Of a DNA stretch of 64,000 nucleotides, positions 10,899 to 20,776 are shown one piece after another. The notes below the pieces were generated by a model. It saw only the letters and a list, made by a program, of their open reading frames with translations, had not been told where the DNA came from and made no database searches. Source of the stretch: Rachicladosporium sp. CCFEE 5018 (Eukaryota; Ascomycota; Dothideomycetes; Cladosporiales; Cladosporiaceae); NCBI GenBank assembly GCA_002077045.2, contig KZ111148.1, forward strand, positions 704,088 through 768,087, read 5' to 3'. How positions within the stretch are numbered: the first letter of the stretch is position 1; the number at the start of each line of letters is the position of its first letter. Both the position numbers and the translations under genes were made by a program.

Positions 10899-12223
10899 AT
10901 GCCCGAACCCATCCTTGATGACATCTCGCATCGACGATTCAACCCTCTACGTGGTAGCTATGTGCTAGTCAGTCCACACCGGACAAAGCGGCCATGGCAA
11001 GGCCAGCAAGAGTCTTCGAATAAGATTGAACTGCCGGCATACGACGAGTCAGTAGGTGAAAGTCCAATATGAGTGGGCTTGCAGGGCGATCAGTTGATGG
11101 ACGTAGTAGTGCTATCTCTGCCCGGGCAATAAGCGCGCACAAGGCGATGTGAATCCAACTTACGACAGCACATTTGTGTTCGTCAACGACTATTCGGCTG
11201 TGCGAGAAGAACAGGCAGAATATGAGCCGCCGAAGCAGGATGGATGTACGTTGACCTGGCGAGACATGCTGGAAATAAGCCACTGATCTAGGTTACTAGC
11301 TCTCGCCTCCCGACTGCTTCGAGCGGAAGCGACGACTGGCAAATGCTATGTCATCACGTTCTCGCCCAAACACAACCTCACTCTCGCCGACATGCCTGCC
11401 TATGATATTCTTCCGGTGATAAATACATGGACGAAGATCTACACAGCCCATCTCGATCCACACTCGCCTCTAGCCAAGTCAGCGAAGCCCACCACTCTCC
11501 CGCCAGCATCATTGAATGGCCACCCTGTCCCTTCGCCGACACAACAGTACCGCTACATGCAGATCTTCGAGAACAAGGGCGGCGCAATGGGCTGTTCGAA
11601 CCCTCACCCACACGGTCAAGTCTGGGCTACCACAAGTCTGCCCGAGGAGCCAGGTATCGAACTTGTGAAGCTTCGAGAATACAGGAGAGAGCAGGGCGGC
11701 TGCAATCTGCTGGAAGACTACGCCAAGCTCGAAAGCGAGAAGGGTGAGCGGACAGTCTTCGAGAATAGCAGCTTTTGGGCTGGGTGTCCGTGGTGGGCAA
11801 CCTGGCCCTTTGAGATCATGGTCGTGGCGAAGAAGCATAAGCGGGCATTGGTGGATTTCGATGATCTGGAGAGGGAGGATCTCGCAGAGACGATCGCGGA
11901 GGTAACGAGGCGATATGACAATCTGTTTCAGACCTCATTCCCTTACAGTGAGTACTTTGTGACCCCAGCTCAGGTTCTGTGTCTTTCGCTAATCATATCA
12001 TCCAGGCATGGGCATACATCAAGCTCCACTATCCGGAACAGCAGAGGAGATCGAAGCAAGCCATTTCCATCTGCACTTCTACCCGCCTTTACTGCGAAGT
12101 GCGACAGTGCGGAAGTTTCTGGTGGGGTATGAGATGATGGCTGAGCCGCAGAGGGACATAACGCCGGAGCAGGCTGCGACGCGACTGAGAGATTGCGGCG
12201 GACCTCTGTACCGAACGCGCTGA
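10899..12223 (+). CDS. GAL7: Galactose-1-phosphate uridylyltransferase, copy A
   Basis: Leloir-pathway enzyme that exchanges UMP between UDP-glucose and galactose-1-phosphate in the cytosol. Exons 10899-11051, 11110-11245, 11300-11947 and 12006-12223 give 384 residues, the usual size. Introns are 54-58 nt and all four exons join in phase. Residues 7-35 carry the family N-terminus (SHRRFNPLRGSYVLVSPHR). C52 and C55 (CYLCPGN) correspond to the zinc-binding cysteines of bacterial GalT. The active-site motif NPHPHGQVW contains H199 and H201, the latter being the expected nucleophile. The C-terminal exon carries ASHFHLHFYPPLLR, another conserved segment. No other Leloir gene lies nearby. Confidence 0.93.
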
Positions 12224-13187
12224 ATGGGGAGGGACGAGTGTTACAACGAGAGAAGCGAAATCATCATGGCAGTTTGTGCGCGCGCAGTATGCATACTCAG
12301 CTGCAAGGCACACATGAGAGAATCGATCAACGTGGCTAGCTTCACGGATGCGAACAACAATGTAGCATTCAGCATAGCAATGAGAAGCTGGAAACCGACA
12401 GCGATAGCTCGACCCACCATTACTATCTCTATGGAGTATATTTTATTCCATTGCCGCTCACGCTAGCTTTCGAACATCCCTACAGCGAATGAACGCAGTC
12501 GACAGCCGCCTTCCGCAGGCGCGCGCACGAGCCCATGGTTCACGGCTTCAGTCCTCCCACTGCCATTACCTTCTCGCCACCCAGCACCACACGTAAAGTA
12601 GTTCAAAGTACCTTGAAAGCTGTCTCTCGAGTCCGCCGTGCTGCAAAGCGTGTCTTCAAAGGAACGGCTACGCCAGCGTACAGAATCGCCCTCGTCACTC
12701 GCGCCGAACTGACTCCGCGTTGTAACTGCTGAGCGATGCACTTTGGCGGCACAGCAGCGCTTACACACTCGGCATAAACCTGAACTTGTGCATGTCACTC
12801 TATACTTGCAGCATATTCATCTAGCTATATCTGCGGATCTGCGCGGCGTACTATTGCAGCAGTTGCACGGTGTTGGTGGCGCTTTTGGCTGCAGGTACGC
12901 GCTGATGTGCCGCACTACGCCAATGGCATCTGGGATTGAAATGTAAGTGAGAGGCGAAGTACATGGCAAGCAGAGTATGAGGACATGGTCGCACAGCTAG
13001 ACGGCAAGTAAAGCACGAAGTTCTTGCTGTTGTCTTTTCATCGCGGTGTTTTCAGGTGGCTTACTGTCCTTTCCGATCGTTCACCTTCAACATCTGCATA
13101 GCATATCGCGTTTGCTCTTTGTACACGGCTGGACCTACTTAAATCGACGCCTCTGCCTAGCCTACTATCTCGCTGTCTCAGATCACG
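12224..13187. other. Intergenic, no confident gene
   Basis: A minus-strand frame at 12463-12798 has a counterpart at 43329-43646 and one indel between copies is a multiple of three, but start and end differ and no domain is visible. The right end (about 13130-13187), with CTACTTAAAT and a pyrimidine-rich run, looks like the promoter and 5' leader of the secreted-protein gene. Confidence 0.45.
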
Positions 13188-13631
13188 ATGGCGCGATCAC
13201 TGGCTATGATTCTCCTCTCGAGCCTGCTCCTCGCCCTCACCACACTAGCAATGCCGCTAGACTCTCAAAAAACTATCGTCCCGACGCACTCTGCACCCAA
13301 GCCACGAATCTTTCCTCTGTCTGTTGGCACGTTTGCAATCACGGGCCCGCCCATCATGGCACAGCTTCCGCCACACCCACATCATGTCGCCGAAGAAAAG
13401 AAAGCATCAGCGCAAACCTGGTACGGAGCACAGAAGGAGCGCGGCTGCGACCGCACGGCGTGCGCGAGTTGCAGATTTGCGTATCGGTGCGAGAAAGGAA
13501 GAGCGGATTGGTGAGTGCGTCTGAATGCTGGAATGTAACGCAAGTGCTAATGGAACAATAGCTTACGGTGTGACGAAGCAGAGTGCTGCTCAGCGTGCGA
13601 GATGCCCGAGAGGGGCGCAGGGGAACTCTGA
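13188..13631 (+). CDS. Small secreted cysteine-rich protein, copy A
   Basis: Exons 13188-13510 and 13562-13631, joined across a 51 nt intron (GTGAGT donor, TGCTAATG branch, TAG acceptor), give 130 residues. Residues 1-21 form a classic signal peptide (basic start, Leu-rich core, small residues near the cut). A Pro-rich middle follows, and all nine cysteines sit in the last ~46 residues (RGC, TAC, ASC, YRC, ADC, LRC, ECC, SAC). Small size, secretion signal and a compact Cys cluster are effector-like or antimicrobial-like, but no family is recognised. Without splicing the frame stops after the fourth Cys, so the intron matters. It ends about 90 nt from the convergent membrane-protein gene. Confidence 0.65.
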
Positions 13632-13720
13632 GCAGACCTGGAGATTGGGTGGAGGTTTTGAAAACAGCGATGGAGAGTAATGTTCCATTCTTGTACTGCG
13701 TTATAGCCAGTCTGTATCGA

Positions 13721-14613
13721 CTAATAGATGTATGGAATGAGCTTGTACGGCACCTTTCGTCGAACCTCGTCCCACTGTGCGCCATACTACACACTGCTGT
13801 CAGCTCCCAGTCTCTCGTCTCGCAAGCGGCTAGACGACTTACTCGCTTCTCGCAATAAGCATCGAGACTCGGAATACCTCTCTGTGTGAAATCACCAGCC
13901 AGGAACGCGCCTTGCACAGCACCCCAGGCCCACCCTGCGGAGATCAGAGAGTAGCCCGTCCGCCAGAGTGTGTAACCGCCGTAGTTGACGTTCCTAGCCA
14001 GTCCGAAGAGCCCATCTGAGTAAGGCTTGCCCTTGTTCTTCGGATCGATCTTGAAGGCCTTGCGTTGGATCTCGCTGTACCACTCCCAGAACAGTCCGAC
14101 AGCGTACAGCGGGATGCCGACAGCCAAAGTCGGTGGGACGAAAGAGAGCGATAGTGGTTTCGATGGCAGAGCTGATGGATCTTGCGAGAGTGATGAAAGA
14201 GAGAACAGCGTGTTCAAGCTGTTCAGAATGGTATTGTAGGCCGCGACTCCTACGCTGAAGCCGGGTGGCATAACAGTGTCGCAGATCTCGAGTTTCCAGT
14301 AGATCTGCTTTGCTGCTGATCCAGTGGCTAGCACCATGATGAGCGCATGATATGGACTGAGACCTGTGGCGGAGGAAAGCTGGCCCAAGACGCCTGTTGT
14401 GGGTAAAGGTGCCGATGCCGTTGGCGAGGACAAGCCAATGGTGTTCAGCCATCTCGAGCCAGCGCCCGAAGAGAGCAGCCAATACTGGAACGGCAAATCG
14501 ATTGCACGAAGAGCCACGAATAAGATTGTGCCTGCTGCTGAAGGACCTTTCTTGCGGGAGTCCCAGAACCACTTTGGGGGATCATAGTTGCTCTTCGATG
14601 TGCTGGAAGCCAT
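13721..14613 (-). CDS. Integral membrane protein, ICMT/DUF1295-like, copy A
   Basis: Exon 1 runs 14613-13843 and exon 2 13786-13721, joined in phase across a 56 nt intron (GTAAGT donor, TAG acceptor), giving 278 residues. The sequence has several hydrophobic segments, a GLFGLARNVNYGGYTLWRTG motif near the C-terminus, then DAYCEKR joined to YGAQWDEVRRKVPYKLIPYIY. This end arrangement (NYGG-type motif, membrane helix, CEKRYG..W, K-V-P-Y..IP) resembles isoprenylcysteine methyltransferase / DUF1295 / steroid-reductase C-terminal domains. A small-molecule or lipid methyltransferase or reductase role is inference. The Met at 14613 is preferred over 14640 because copy B opens there. Reading on past the donor gives a false ~430-residue frame antisense to the secreted-protein gene. 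Confidence 0.7.
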
Positions 14614-15080
14614 GTCTTGAGTAGTGCAACAAAGTCCCACAATGTTAACAACACAGGGCTAGAGACGCGAGTTGAAGGAAATATTGAAATGAGCTATGTC
14701 GAGCAGGATGTAGGAATCCAAGTGATGGAGGTCCGTTGAACAGTGGAGACGAGGAGCCGGAGGAACTGCTGCGAGGAATGCCGACTCGGCGAGCTGCACA
14801 CTGGGACCACTTACCAGCATGTACCAGCACGACGTGCTCTTTGGAGACGAGCTGGTATCGGGCTGGTAGGAGGCGGAACAACAGCACTCTGGGTACATGT
14901 AGCACTGTGAAGTGATTCCAAAGGCTTTGCCTTCGGCCGCTGGTCTTGGCACCGACTTCACCTCTGTCGAAGCGGACGCGTCGTAGGTCAATTTACGCGT
15001 TCGGCCATTAATTGCGATCTTGCAGACGCAAGCCAAAATTTCCACGACAACACTGATCGAGTTCGCCGCAGCAGAATGGC
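14614..15080. promoter_or_regulatory. Divergent promoter region between membrane protein and RAD51-like gene
   Basis: 467 bp separate the two start codons, which point away from each other. The part near the minus-strand gene (14614-14740) differs more between copies than the rest. No clear TATA box is visible on the RAD51-like side. Confidence 0.5.
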
Positions 15081-15675
15081 ATGGCAGCCGTCATCGACCT
15101 GGCCTCGACGCCAAACTCGACAGCCCTGAAGCTGCCCTCCTCTTCGCGTAGGTTATACTCAACATTCTTCTCCTTCGACGGCTCTCTAAACACCTTTTAG
15201 ATCGGCTACCCAGCGTATCTGCTGCAGAGGCGTTCCAGGCGCTCTCGGACGCGAACAACGGACCATCCGTCATCCCGACCGGCATCCATGGTCTAGACGA
15301 TGCACTCGGCGGCGGGATTGAGGTGGGTAAAGTGACTGAATTGTGGGGACCGATTGGAGCCGGCAAGACTGCCATTGCGTAGGTCGAGTGTGCTCTATCG
15401 AGAAGTCACATAGCGGGCACTGATACGCCGGTTTGCAGTCTCGCCACTGCGACGCATGCCATGGAACCGAGCGGCACTGTAGTTTGGCTTGGTACGCATG
15501 ACCCACTTCTGTACAGCAAGTCCTAAGTCTCACGACACCAGACACATCGACACCTCTGGCTCCACGCCGTCTGCCCACTCCATCGCCGGGTAGCACGAAT
15601 GCCGCCTTCATCACCATGCCAAGCCCCACACTCCCTCACCTCCTGGCCCTTCTTCTCCACCCTCCCTCAACTTTC
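15081..15675 (+). CDS. RAD51-family recombination protein, 5' part (copy A, cut by gap)
   Basis: Exons 15081-15147, 15201-15378, 15439-15491 and 15542 into the gap, with introns of 53, 60 and 50 nt. The encoded part has the RecA/RAD51 core start: PTGIHGLDDALGGGI, then a Walker A at residues 72-79 (GPIGAGKT) and a downstream strand VVWLD. This is the pattern of RAD51 paralogues (Rad55/Rad57/RAD51C type) that assist homologous recombination. The 3' exon is lost in the N gap; copy B shows the full 369 residues. It shares a divergent promoter with the membrane-protein gene and converges on the MRP51-type gene. Confidence 0.75.
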
Positions 15676-15775
15676 NNNNNNNNNNNNNNNNNNNNNNNNN
15701 NNNNNNNNNNNNNNNNNNNNNNNNNNNNNNNNNNNNNNNNNNNNNNNNNNNNNNNNNNNNNNNNNNNNNNNNNNN
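15676..15775. other. Assembly gap (100 N) inside copy A
   Basis: Exactly 100 N. Flanking sequence matches copy B at 46553 on the left and 48544 on the right, so 1,990 bases are missing here. The gap size is therefore a placeholder. It removes the 3' part of the RAD51-like gene and the C-terminal part of the MRP51-type gene. Reading frames drawn through the N run are artefacts. Confidence 0.99.
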
Positions 15776-16949
15776 TGGACAAAGCCTTATCGACCGTCGC
15801 GTGTAGGATCCTAACGACATCAATGTCCTCCGGGTTGACTTCGAGCGCCTGTCTTCGTGCTTCTCGGATTGTCCTCAAGGCTACGTCGGGCGCCTGTAAT
15901 CGCCTTGCCTCCAGCACATATGCAGCTCTTGCCTGCTGGAGCGAAGCCACAGCGCTCTTTACAGCCTCGACTTCCTCATCACTCCCGGACTCATTCACTT
16001 CGGTCAGTCGTCTCGTCGCCACCTCAACCATCAGATCGAACGATTTCCTTGTCTCCGCGAAAGCATGTCCCCTGGCCTCCTTCATCGCCCTCTCCGCCTC
16101 GGCAGGCGCCGTCCATCGCCTGGCCTCAGCCTCAAATTGCTCCTTCCGATCCTTCGCTCTCGCGACCAACTCCTCTCCCTTCACCCTCGCCTCTTCTGCC
16201 CCATCAACGGGTGCCTCTACGACCATCCTCCGCGCCTCCCTCTCAGCCTCCTCAACCACCAGTCCAGCCCTGACGACCGGACTCGCGCTCTCCAACGGAC
16301 CGAACCACTTCCCCGCCTCCCTAGCCTCCCTCTTCAACCGCTCAAACTCCTTTTCCGCGAAGTGCTTCGTGAGAAATTCATCCCACTCCGCCTTCCTCCC
16401 AGCTATAGCCTTATTGACCCATTTTTGAAACTCGCCTTCTCTCATACCCGCAATCCAAGGACCTTGGTTCTTCCATCGTCTATCCGCTCCGTTTCTACTC
16501 CGTACGACGTCCGGGTCCGTAACATCAATGTCGTCATCGAAAACACTGCGCTTTCCCTCTGCACCCCCCGGCCCTTCGTTCTTGGCTACGAAGTTGACAC
16601 CTAGCTCACCGAACTTGCGCACACTCCGTACTTCCCCTGCTGCACTCTCGAACTCGGTGATGTGATCTGGCGTGTCAACGCCGAGAACTTTGATCACCGC
16701 ATCGCTGCGCTTGACGACTTTGTTGGGCAGGGGTCGTTTCAGTCCCCAATCTCCGCGATGATGTGAAGACGCGGGAGTTGCTATCGCCTGGTGCGTCGGA
16801 TGTGGAAGGGTCGCGGTATCTGAAGCACGGTACTGGCCTGTGGAGGATGGGGTCTCGAGGGCAGGTGTTGGGAGCGGGCGGGGAAGCGAAAACAGGCGGG
16901 ATGTGCGGAGGAGGAGGGAGGTAGGAGAGGAGCGGGACGAGAGAGACAT
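15776..16949 (-). CDS. Mitoribosomal small-subunit protein MRP51 type, N-terminal part (copy A, cut by gap)
   Basis: Frame from 16949 leftward into the N gap, about 391 residues visible. The N-terminus has the family signature: a Ser/Arg/Leu-rich presequence with LLRTSRLFSLPRPLP, then ATLPHPTHQAIATP, RGDWGLKRPLP, and a DHITEFESAAGEV segment. An Ala/Glu/Arg-rich helical region follows and enters the gap. See the copy B entry (47414-49717) for the complete protein. Only scattered substitutions separate the copies over the shared part. Confidence 0.85.
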
Positions 16950-17229
16950 TATTGAGTGAGTATATCAGAGGTAGGAGGAGGGAAGAGATGGGGGGGTTGT
17001 CTCAATGCAATAATCTCGGGAGTGGTGCGGGCGAGCTCACATGCTACCGTTGGCGATTCGTGATATTGCCCAAAATCAGACATCGCGAGCTCTTGACTGT
17101 TCATCATGCTGCACTGAATACAACGGGCAGACCATTGAGAGCATGGGGGAAAATCTTGCATGAGTTGCGGACAGTATTTTGTACCACATATACGAATGAT
17201 GTTGTCCAAATGCCAGCCCAGACGCCAGA

Positions 17230-18843
17230 TCATCGCCACACCCACCCTCCACCTCCTCCCCTCCGTTTCCTCTCCTCCCGTCTCGCCATACCCTCACTAA
17301 CATACTCTCTACCCTCCATCGCAGCTCCATAGAAACCTTCGGGTCTCCGTTCCTCCAGTCGCATGCTTCCAAACGCATCCTGTAGCCTATCACTCGCCGA
17401 CGCCGCTCGGTCCAGTGGCTCCCGCGAGTGAGTGTATGCATCGCCATCTGCAGCAGCCGCACGTGCGTGCTCGCGACCTAGGACTTCGAGACCCCTTGCA
17501 CGGATTGATGACGATGTCGGTCGTGGGTCTGAGTCTGCGCGAGGCGGTAGGATGGGCTGATGAAGCACGGTTTGTTGGCGAGGCCGAGGTGCGAGCTCCG
17601 GAAGCCGTCTGCGAGGTGATAGTGGTGATGTGGAAGACGACTGAAACGATGTCCTCGGCCGCGAGTCTCGAATCGGCGACACAGGTGCGTCAGTGACGCG
17701 ATAAAGTCGTCGTGTCGTCGAGATAGGCATCGGTGGCTCCGACACCGAGTACCGTTGCTGCTCACGCTCACGCGATATGCGTCTCGCGGCCGCTGCATTC
17801 TTTTCGCGTTGCAGCTGTCTGAGCTCGAACTCGATGTCCTCTTCGCGTTGACGGCCCTCAAGCGAAGCAGCAGCTTCTTTGCGATGTCGTTCCCGGCTTG
17901 CGGCATCGCGAGCTTCCTCAGCCGCGGCATTTGAAAGGCGCTGGCGTTCGCGTGCGGTGTACCGCGCTTGTTCGAGATCGGCCAGGTGTTGATCTTGCTG
18001 CGCCGACGATGAGATCCGAGCTTTGGCCTCACGAAGACGGGCGATGTCCGAGTCTACGCGCGCCTGGCTGGTCGATGACGTCGAACGAGATGTTTGGGCG
18101 CTCGACGATCTGCTATCTTTCGCTATAGGAATGTCGCGCGCGGAGTCGTGACGATCATCACGTAGGGTTCGCACTGTCGGCAGTCGACTCAGGCCTGGCG
18201 TCGATCCAGGGGATGACGATGATCGTCCGGTCGTGTCCACGGACAGACTTGGTCGCTTGCGTGCTGGTGTGCGCTCTTCGGTTCTGTAGTCACTGGCCGG
18301 TGCAGTCGAGCTTGTGAACGAAACGTTGTGAGACCGGCGTCGCTCATTTTCAGAAGCGCGAGGCATCTCGAGCGACGGCGGGCGATCGTAGACCGCTGTG
18401 CCTTCGGGAGTGATCGCAGCCTCAGCTGACGGAGGCTGTGTCGATGGATGTGGTGTCGCACTCCGGCGAATGGACGACTTAGGTAGTGTCGGCCGCGTCG
18501 AGGGACGTACGATGGATGGCGAGGATGTTGCTTCAACCGAATTGCGACCACCTGTCGTGTTGCTGCGTCGAACAGTCTCCTTCAGGCTCGACTGTCGACT
18601 GAGGTCGTGGTAGCGTCGCTCGCTACCGTCCTTTGCTTGCGTGACGAGGAGTCCGTCCGACGATCCAGAAGAAGAGGCTGCAGTCGACGGCTTCGTCTCG
18701 ATGATCTTCGCTGTCTGTGCCTTGCGTTGTTGGACGTTTGAGCAGAGACGGCCCGGTGCAGCGTCGCGGCAACGACGAGTTGTCTCGTACGTACTTTGCT
18801 GGCCGTCAGAGTTGACGTAGGTCTTTTGCTCAATGATGCACAT
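17230..18843 (-). CDS. Disordered/coiled-coil fungal protein of unknown function, copy A
   Basis: Uninterrupted 537-residue frame. The N-terminal ~40 residues are the most ordered (MCIIEQKTYVNSDGQQ, two Cys in a TRRCRD...RLCSN context). Residues ~45-270 are Ser/Thr/Pro/Arg-rich and likely disordered. Residues ~275-380 are a charged, Ala/Glu/Arg-rich stretch predicted to be a coiled coil. The C-terminus ends in a Gly/Arg run. Long open frame, coding-like substitution pattern and equal length in copy B support a real gene. I do not recognise a family beyond a resemblance to small-N-domain fungal hypothetical proteins. It lies 280 bp upstream of the MRP51-type gene on the same strand. Confidence 0.75.
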   Translation of the reverse strand: MCIIEQKTYVNSDGQQSTYETTRRCRDAAPGRLCSNVQQRKAQTAKIIETKPSTAASSSGSSDGLLVTQAKDGSERRYHDLSRQSSLKETVRRSNTTGGRNSVEATSSPSIVRPSTRPTLPKSSIRRSATPHPSTQPPSAEAAITPEGTAVYDRPPSLEMPRASENERRRSHNVSFTSSTAPASDYRTEERTPARKRPSLSVDTTGRSSSSPGSTPGLSRLPTVRTLRDDRHDSARDIPIAKDSRSSSAQTSRSTSSTSQARVDSDIARLREAKARISSSAQQDQHLADLEQARYTARERQRLSNAAAEEARDAASRERHRKEAAASLEGRQREEDIEFELRQLQREKNAAAARRISREREQQRYSVSEPPMPISTTRRLYRVTDAPVSPIRDSRPRTSFQSSSTSPLSPRRRLPELAPRPRQQTVLHQPILPPRADSDPRPTSSSIRARGLEVLGREHARAAAADGDAYTHSREPLDRAASASDRLQDAFGSMRLEERRPEGFYGAAMEGREYVSEGMARREERKRRGGGGGWVWR

Positions 18844-20776
18844 CGGTGGTTGGATTGTTATCGGTGATAGGTTGTTCGTGATCGACGAGGCGAGATTGGA
18901 TAGAGTGAACCGAATGGATGTACCTAAGGTCGAAGGGCACTAGACGATTGGCAGCCTGATAGTGGATCCGATACCGTGCCTCAGGCCTGCGTTGGTGGCG
19001 ATCTGACAGAGTTTTGTGTGAGTGATGTTCCGAGTCTGCTATCCAATGGAGTCACAATAGCTTCGAGTGAGACAACAGGTAGGCAGCAGTGTTGGTTTTC
19101 GTCAGTCAGTCGGGTGACTGTGAGGCCTTCCTCTTGGCAAGCCGGCCTCACTCAGGGTAGCACTGGCACAAGTGACCTTCAGTATTGTCCGCCACTATAA
19201 GGTGTGCAGTAAGTATGTCTTTCAATAGAGTCTTACACAGCAAACAATGTATGCAGGTACGACATTGCAAGTCAAACGGCGCGCCGTGAGACAGACATCG
19301 CATCGCAGGGCAGGGCATGGCGCTGGTTTTGTAGGTCCAGCACCGCAACGACTGACGGCGTGGCGCGTGGACATACTAGACAGACGTTCCTAAGACACAG
19401 CGCCTCGTCGCAAGCGCCTCGTGCATGTTTGAGCATGGGTGGATTTGCAGTGGTCGATGTTCGAAGGATTCACCAACATGCAGGCTGTGCAGGTGGTGGT
19501 GGCTTGTGGCGTCTCCGCAGCCAACGCCAGTGGATTGACGACACGCGATCCTCGCCAGTGACGCAAGATGGATCGTTATACTCCCCGAGAGACACGGTAT
19601 AGAGAGTAGATACGAAATGACAGATGCTTACCGATGCCGTAGATCATGCAGACGAATGTGTTGCACGGTCTCCAACATGGTGGTTCAGCTTTCAGCGTCC
19701 TGTCGCTGTCCCGTGCCTGAGGACGTGACAGATTCCGTGTTCCTGCGTCAGGAATACGCGACCCTCGGTGGGCAGACCGTGTTCAGTCCGCTCCTCGGTA
19801 ACGATAACATGATTGTTACCGAGTGTGGCTTTCATGATGTGCTTGGTAACAGAGAGACCCGCCATGATGTCGATGAAGGAGGCAGTGCGAACGAGTGGAG
19901 CGGAGAGAAAGCACGCGGCAAAGCTTGGTCCACCGGCTGCTGGCCCCAGTCTTGGCGCGAACTCTGTTCCCATTGGCCTGTGATCGCAGCAAATCTATCT
20001 CCAGCCTCAGGATCGTGCACGCAAGCGACTGCAAGTGTGCCGTTAGCATCTCGCCGAGCTCGCCGGAGCTTTGTCACCTGCACCCTCCAAGTCCCTCACC
20101 AGCCACATGATCTCCTTGGAAGGATTCACATCCCAGTGCAGATCCAACATCTCACTCCTTCGCGACCTTCCGAGACGTCCGAACTGACCCTCGACCAGCT
20201 GAACAAGGGCACGTACTGGCTGTGCTCACAAACAATACCTGCAGCGACGGCTCCGCGCCAGACGGCTCGCGTTCGGATGCGGAGCGATGGTATAGAGGTC
20301 TTGCTGACTTATCTTGATTACCTGGCCTGCGAACCTGAGGCTCGTAATCGTAGTCCAGACTACGCGGCTGCATTACGGAGTCCTCCTACGCTCGGCTGGC
20401 CATTGCCTGTTTGTAAGGGTCACTTCAGCTGCACCGGGTCTGCGAGTCGATGACCACGCATTGTCAGTGTACTCGGAACGAAGGGTTGGCACTGCGCTTC
20501 GTGCAAGCAACATCGAGCGTCCTGCTATTTGGAAGTCCGAGCCAACTTCATCTCCATTTCTCTGAATGTCGGCAATGTAGGAAGTGCCACGCGACGTCCG
20601 ACCGTGCCAGCGATGTGATGGAGTGCTGGCAGCGCGAGAGGCCGAACGTGACCGAGTGCAGCGCAGTAAATCCGCCGGTCTTTCTCACCGACATCGCAAG
20701 ATGGCTTTGCAATCATGAGACCCGTGAGAGATGCACAGTAGTGTTCGAGCCGAGCCTTACGGATTGATTGGAAATT
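18844..20776. other. 1.9 kb without a supported gene
   Basis: The longest frame (19617-20453, plus) is not kept in copy B, where indels around 52660-52790 change the frame, so it is probably chance. Frames on the minus strand also break between copies. One perfect inverted repeat lies at 19794-19823. The left end is the promoter side of the coiled-coil gene. Confidence 0.55.
19794..19823. repeat. Perfect 9-bp inverted repeat (hairpin)
   Basis: Arms CTCGGTAAC (19794-19802) and GTTACCGAG (19815-19823) flank a 12-nt loop. The whole element is identical in copy B (52561-52590) even though nearby sequence has indels. There is no T-run, so it does not look like a terminator. Function unknown. Confidence 0.5.

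Noticed and set aside
12463..12798. Minus-strand 111-residue frame with counterpart at 43329-43646
   Set aside because: One indel is in frame, but starts, ends and many residues differ and no motif is present. Left uncalled, though weakly possible.
13354..13842. Extension of the membrane-protein frame to ~430 residues
   Set aside because: A GTAAGT donor after CEKR and an exon with YGAQWDEV...IPYIY give a natural C-terminus; the extension is antisense to the secreted-protein gene.
15616..15814. Frames running through the N block in copy A
   Set aside because: The N run is a placeholder for 1,990 missing bases, so frame continuity is meaningless.
19617..20453. 278-residue plus-strand frame
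   Set aside because: Copy B shifts frame after ~95 codons because of indels; no domain. Not maintained as protein.
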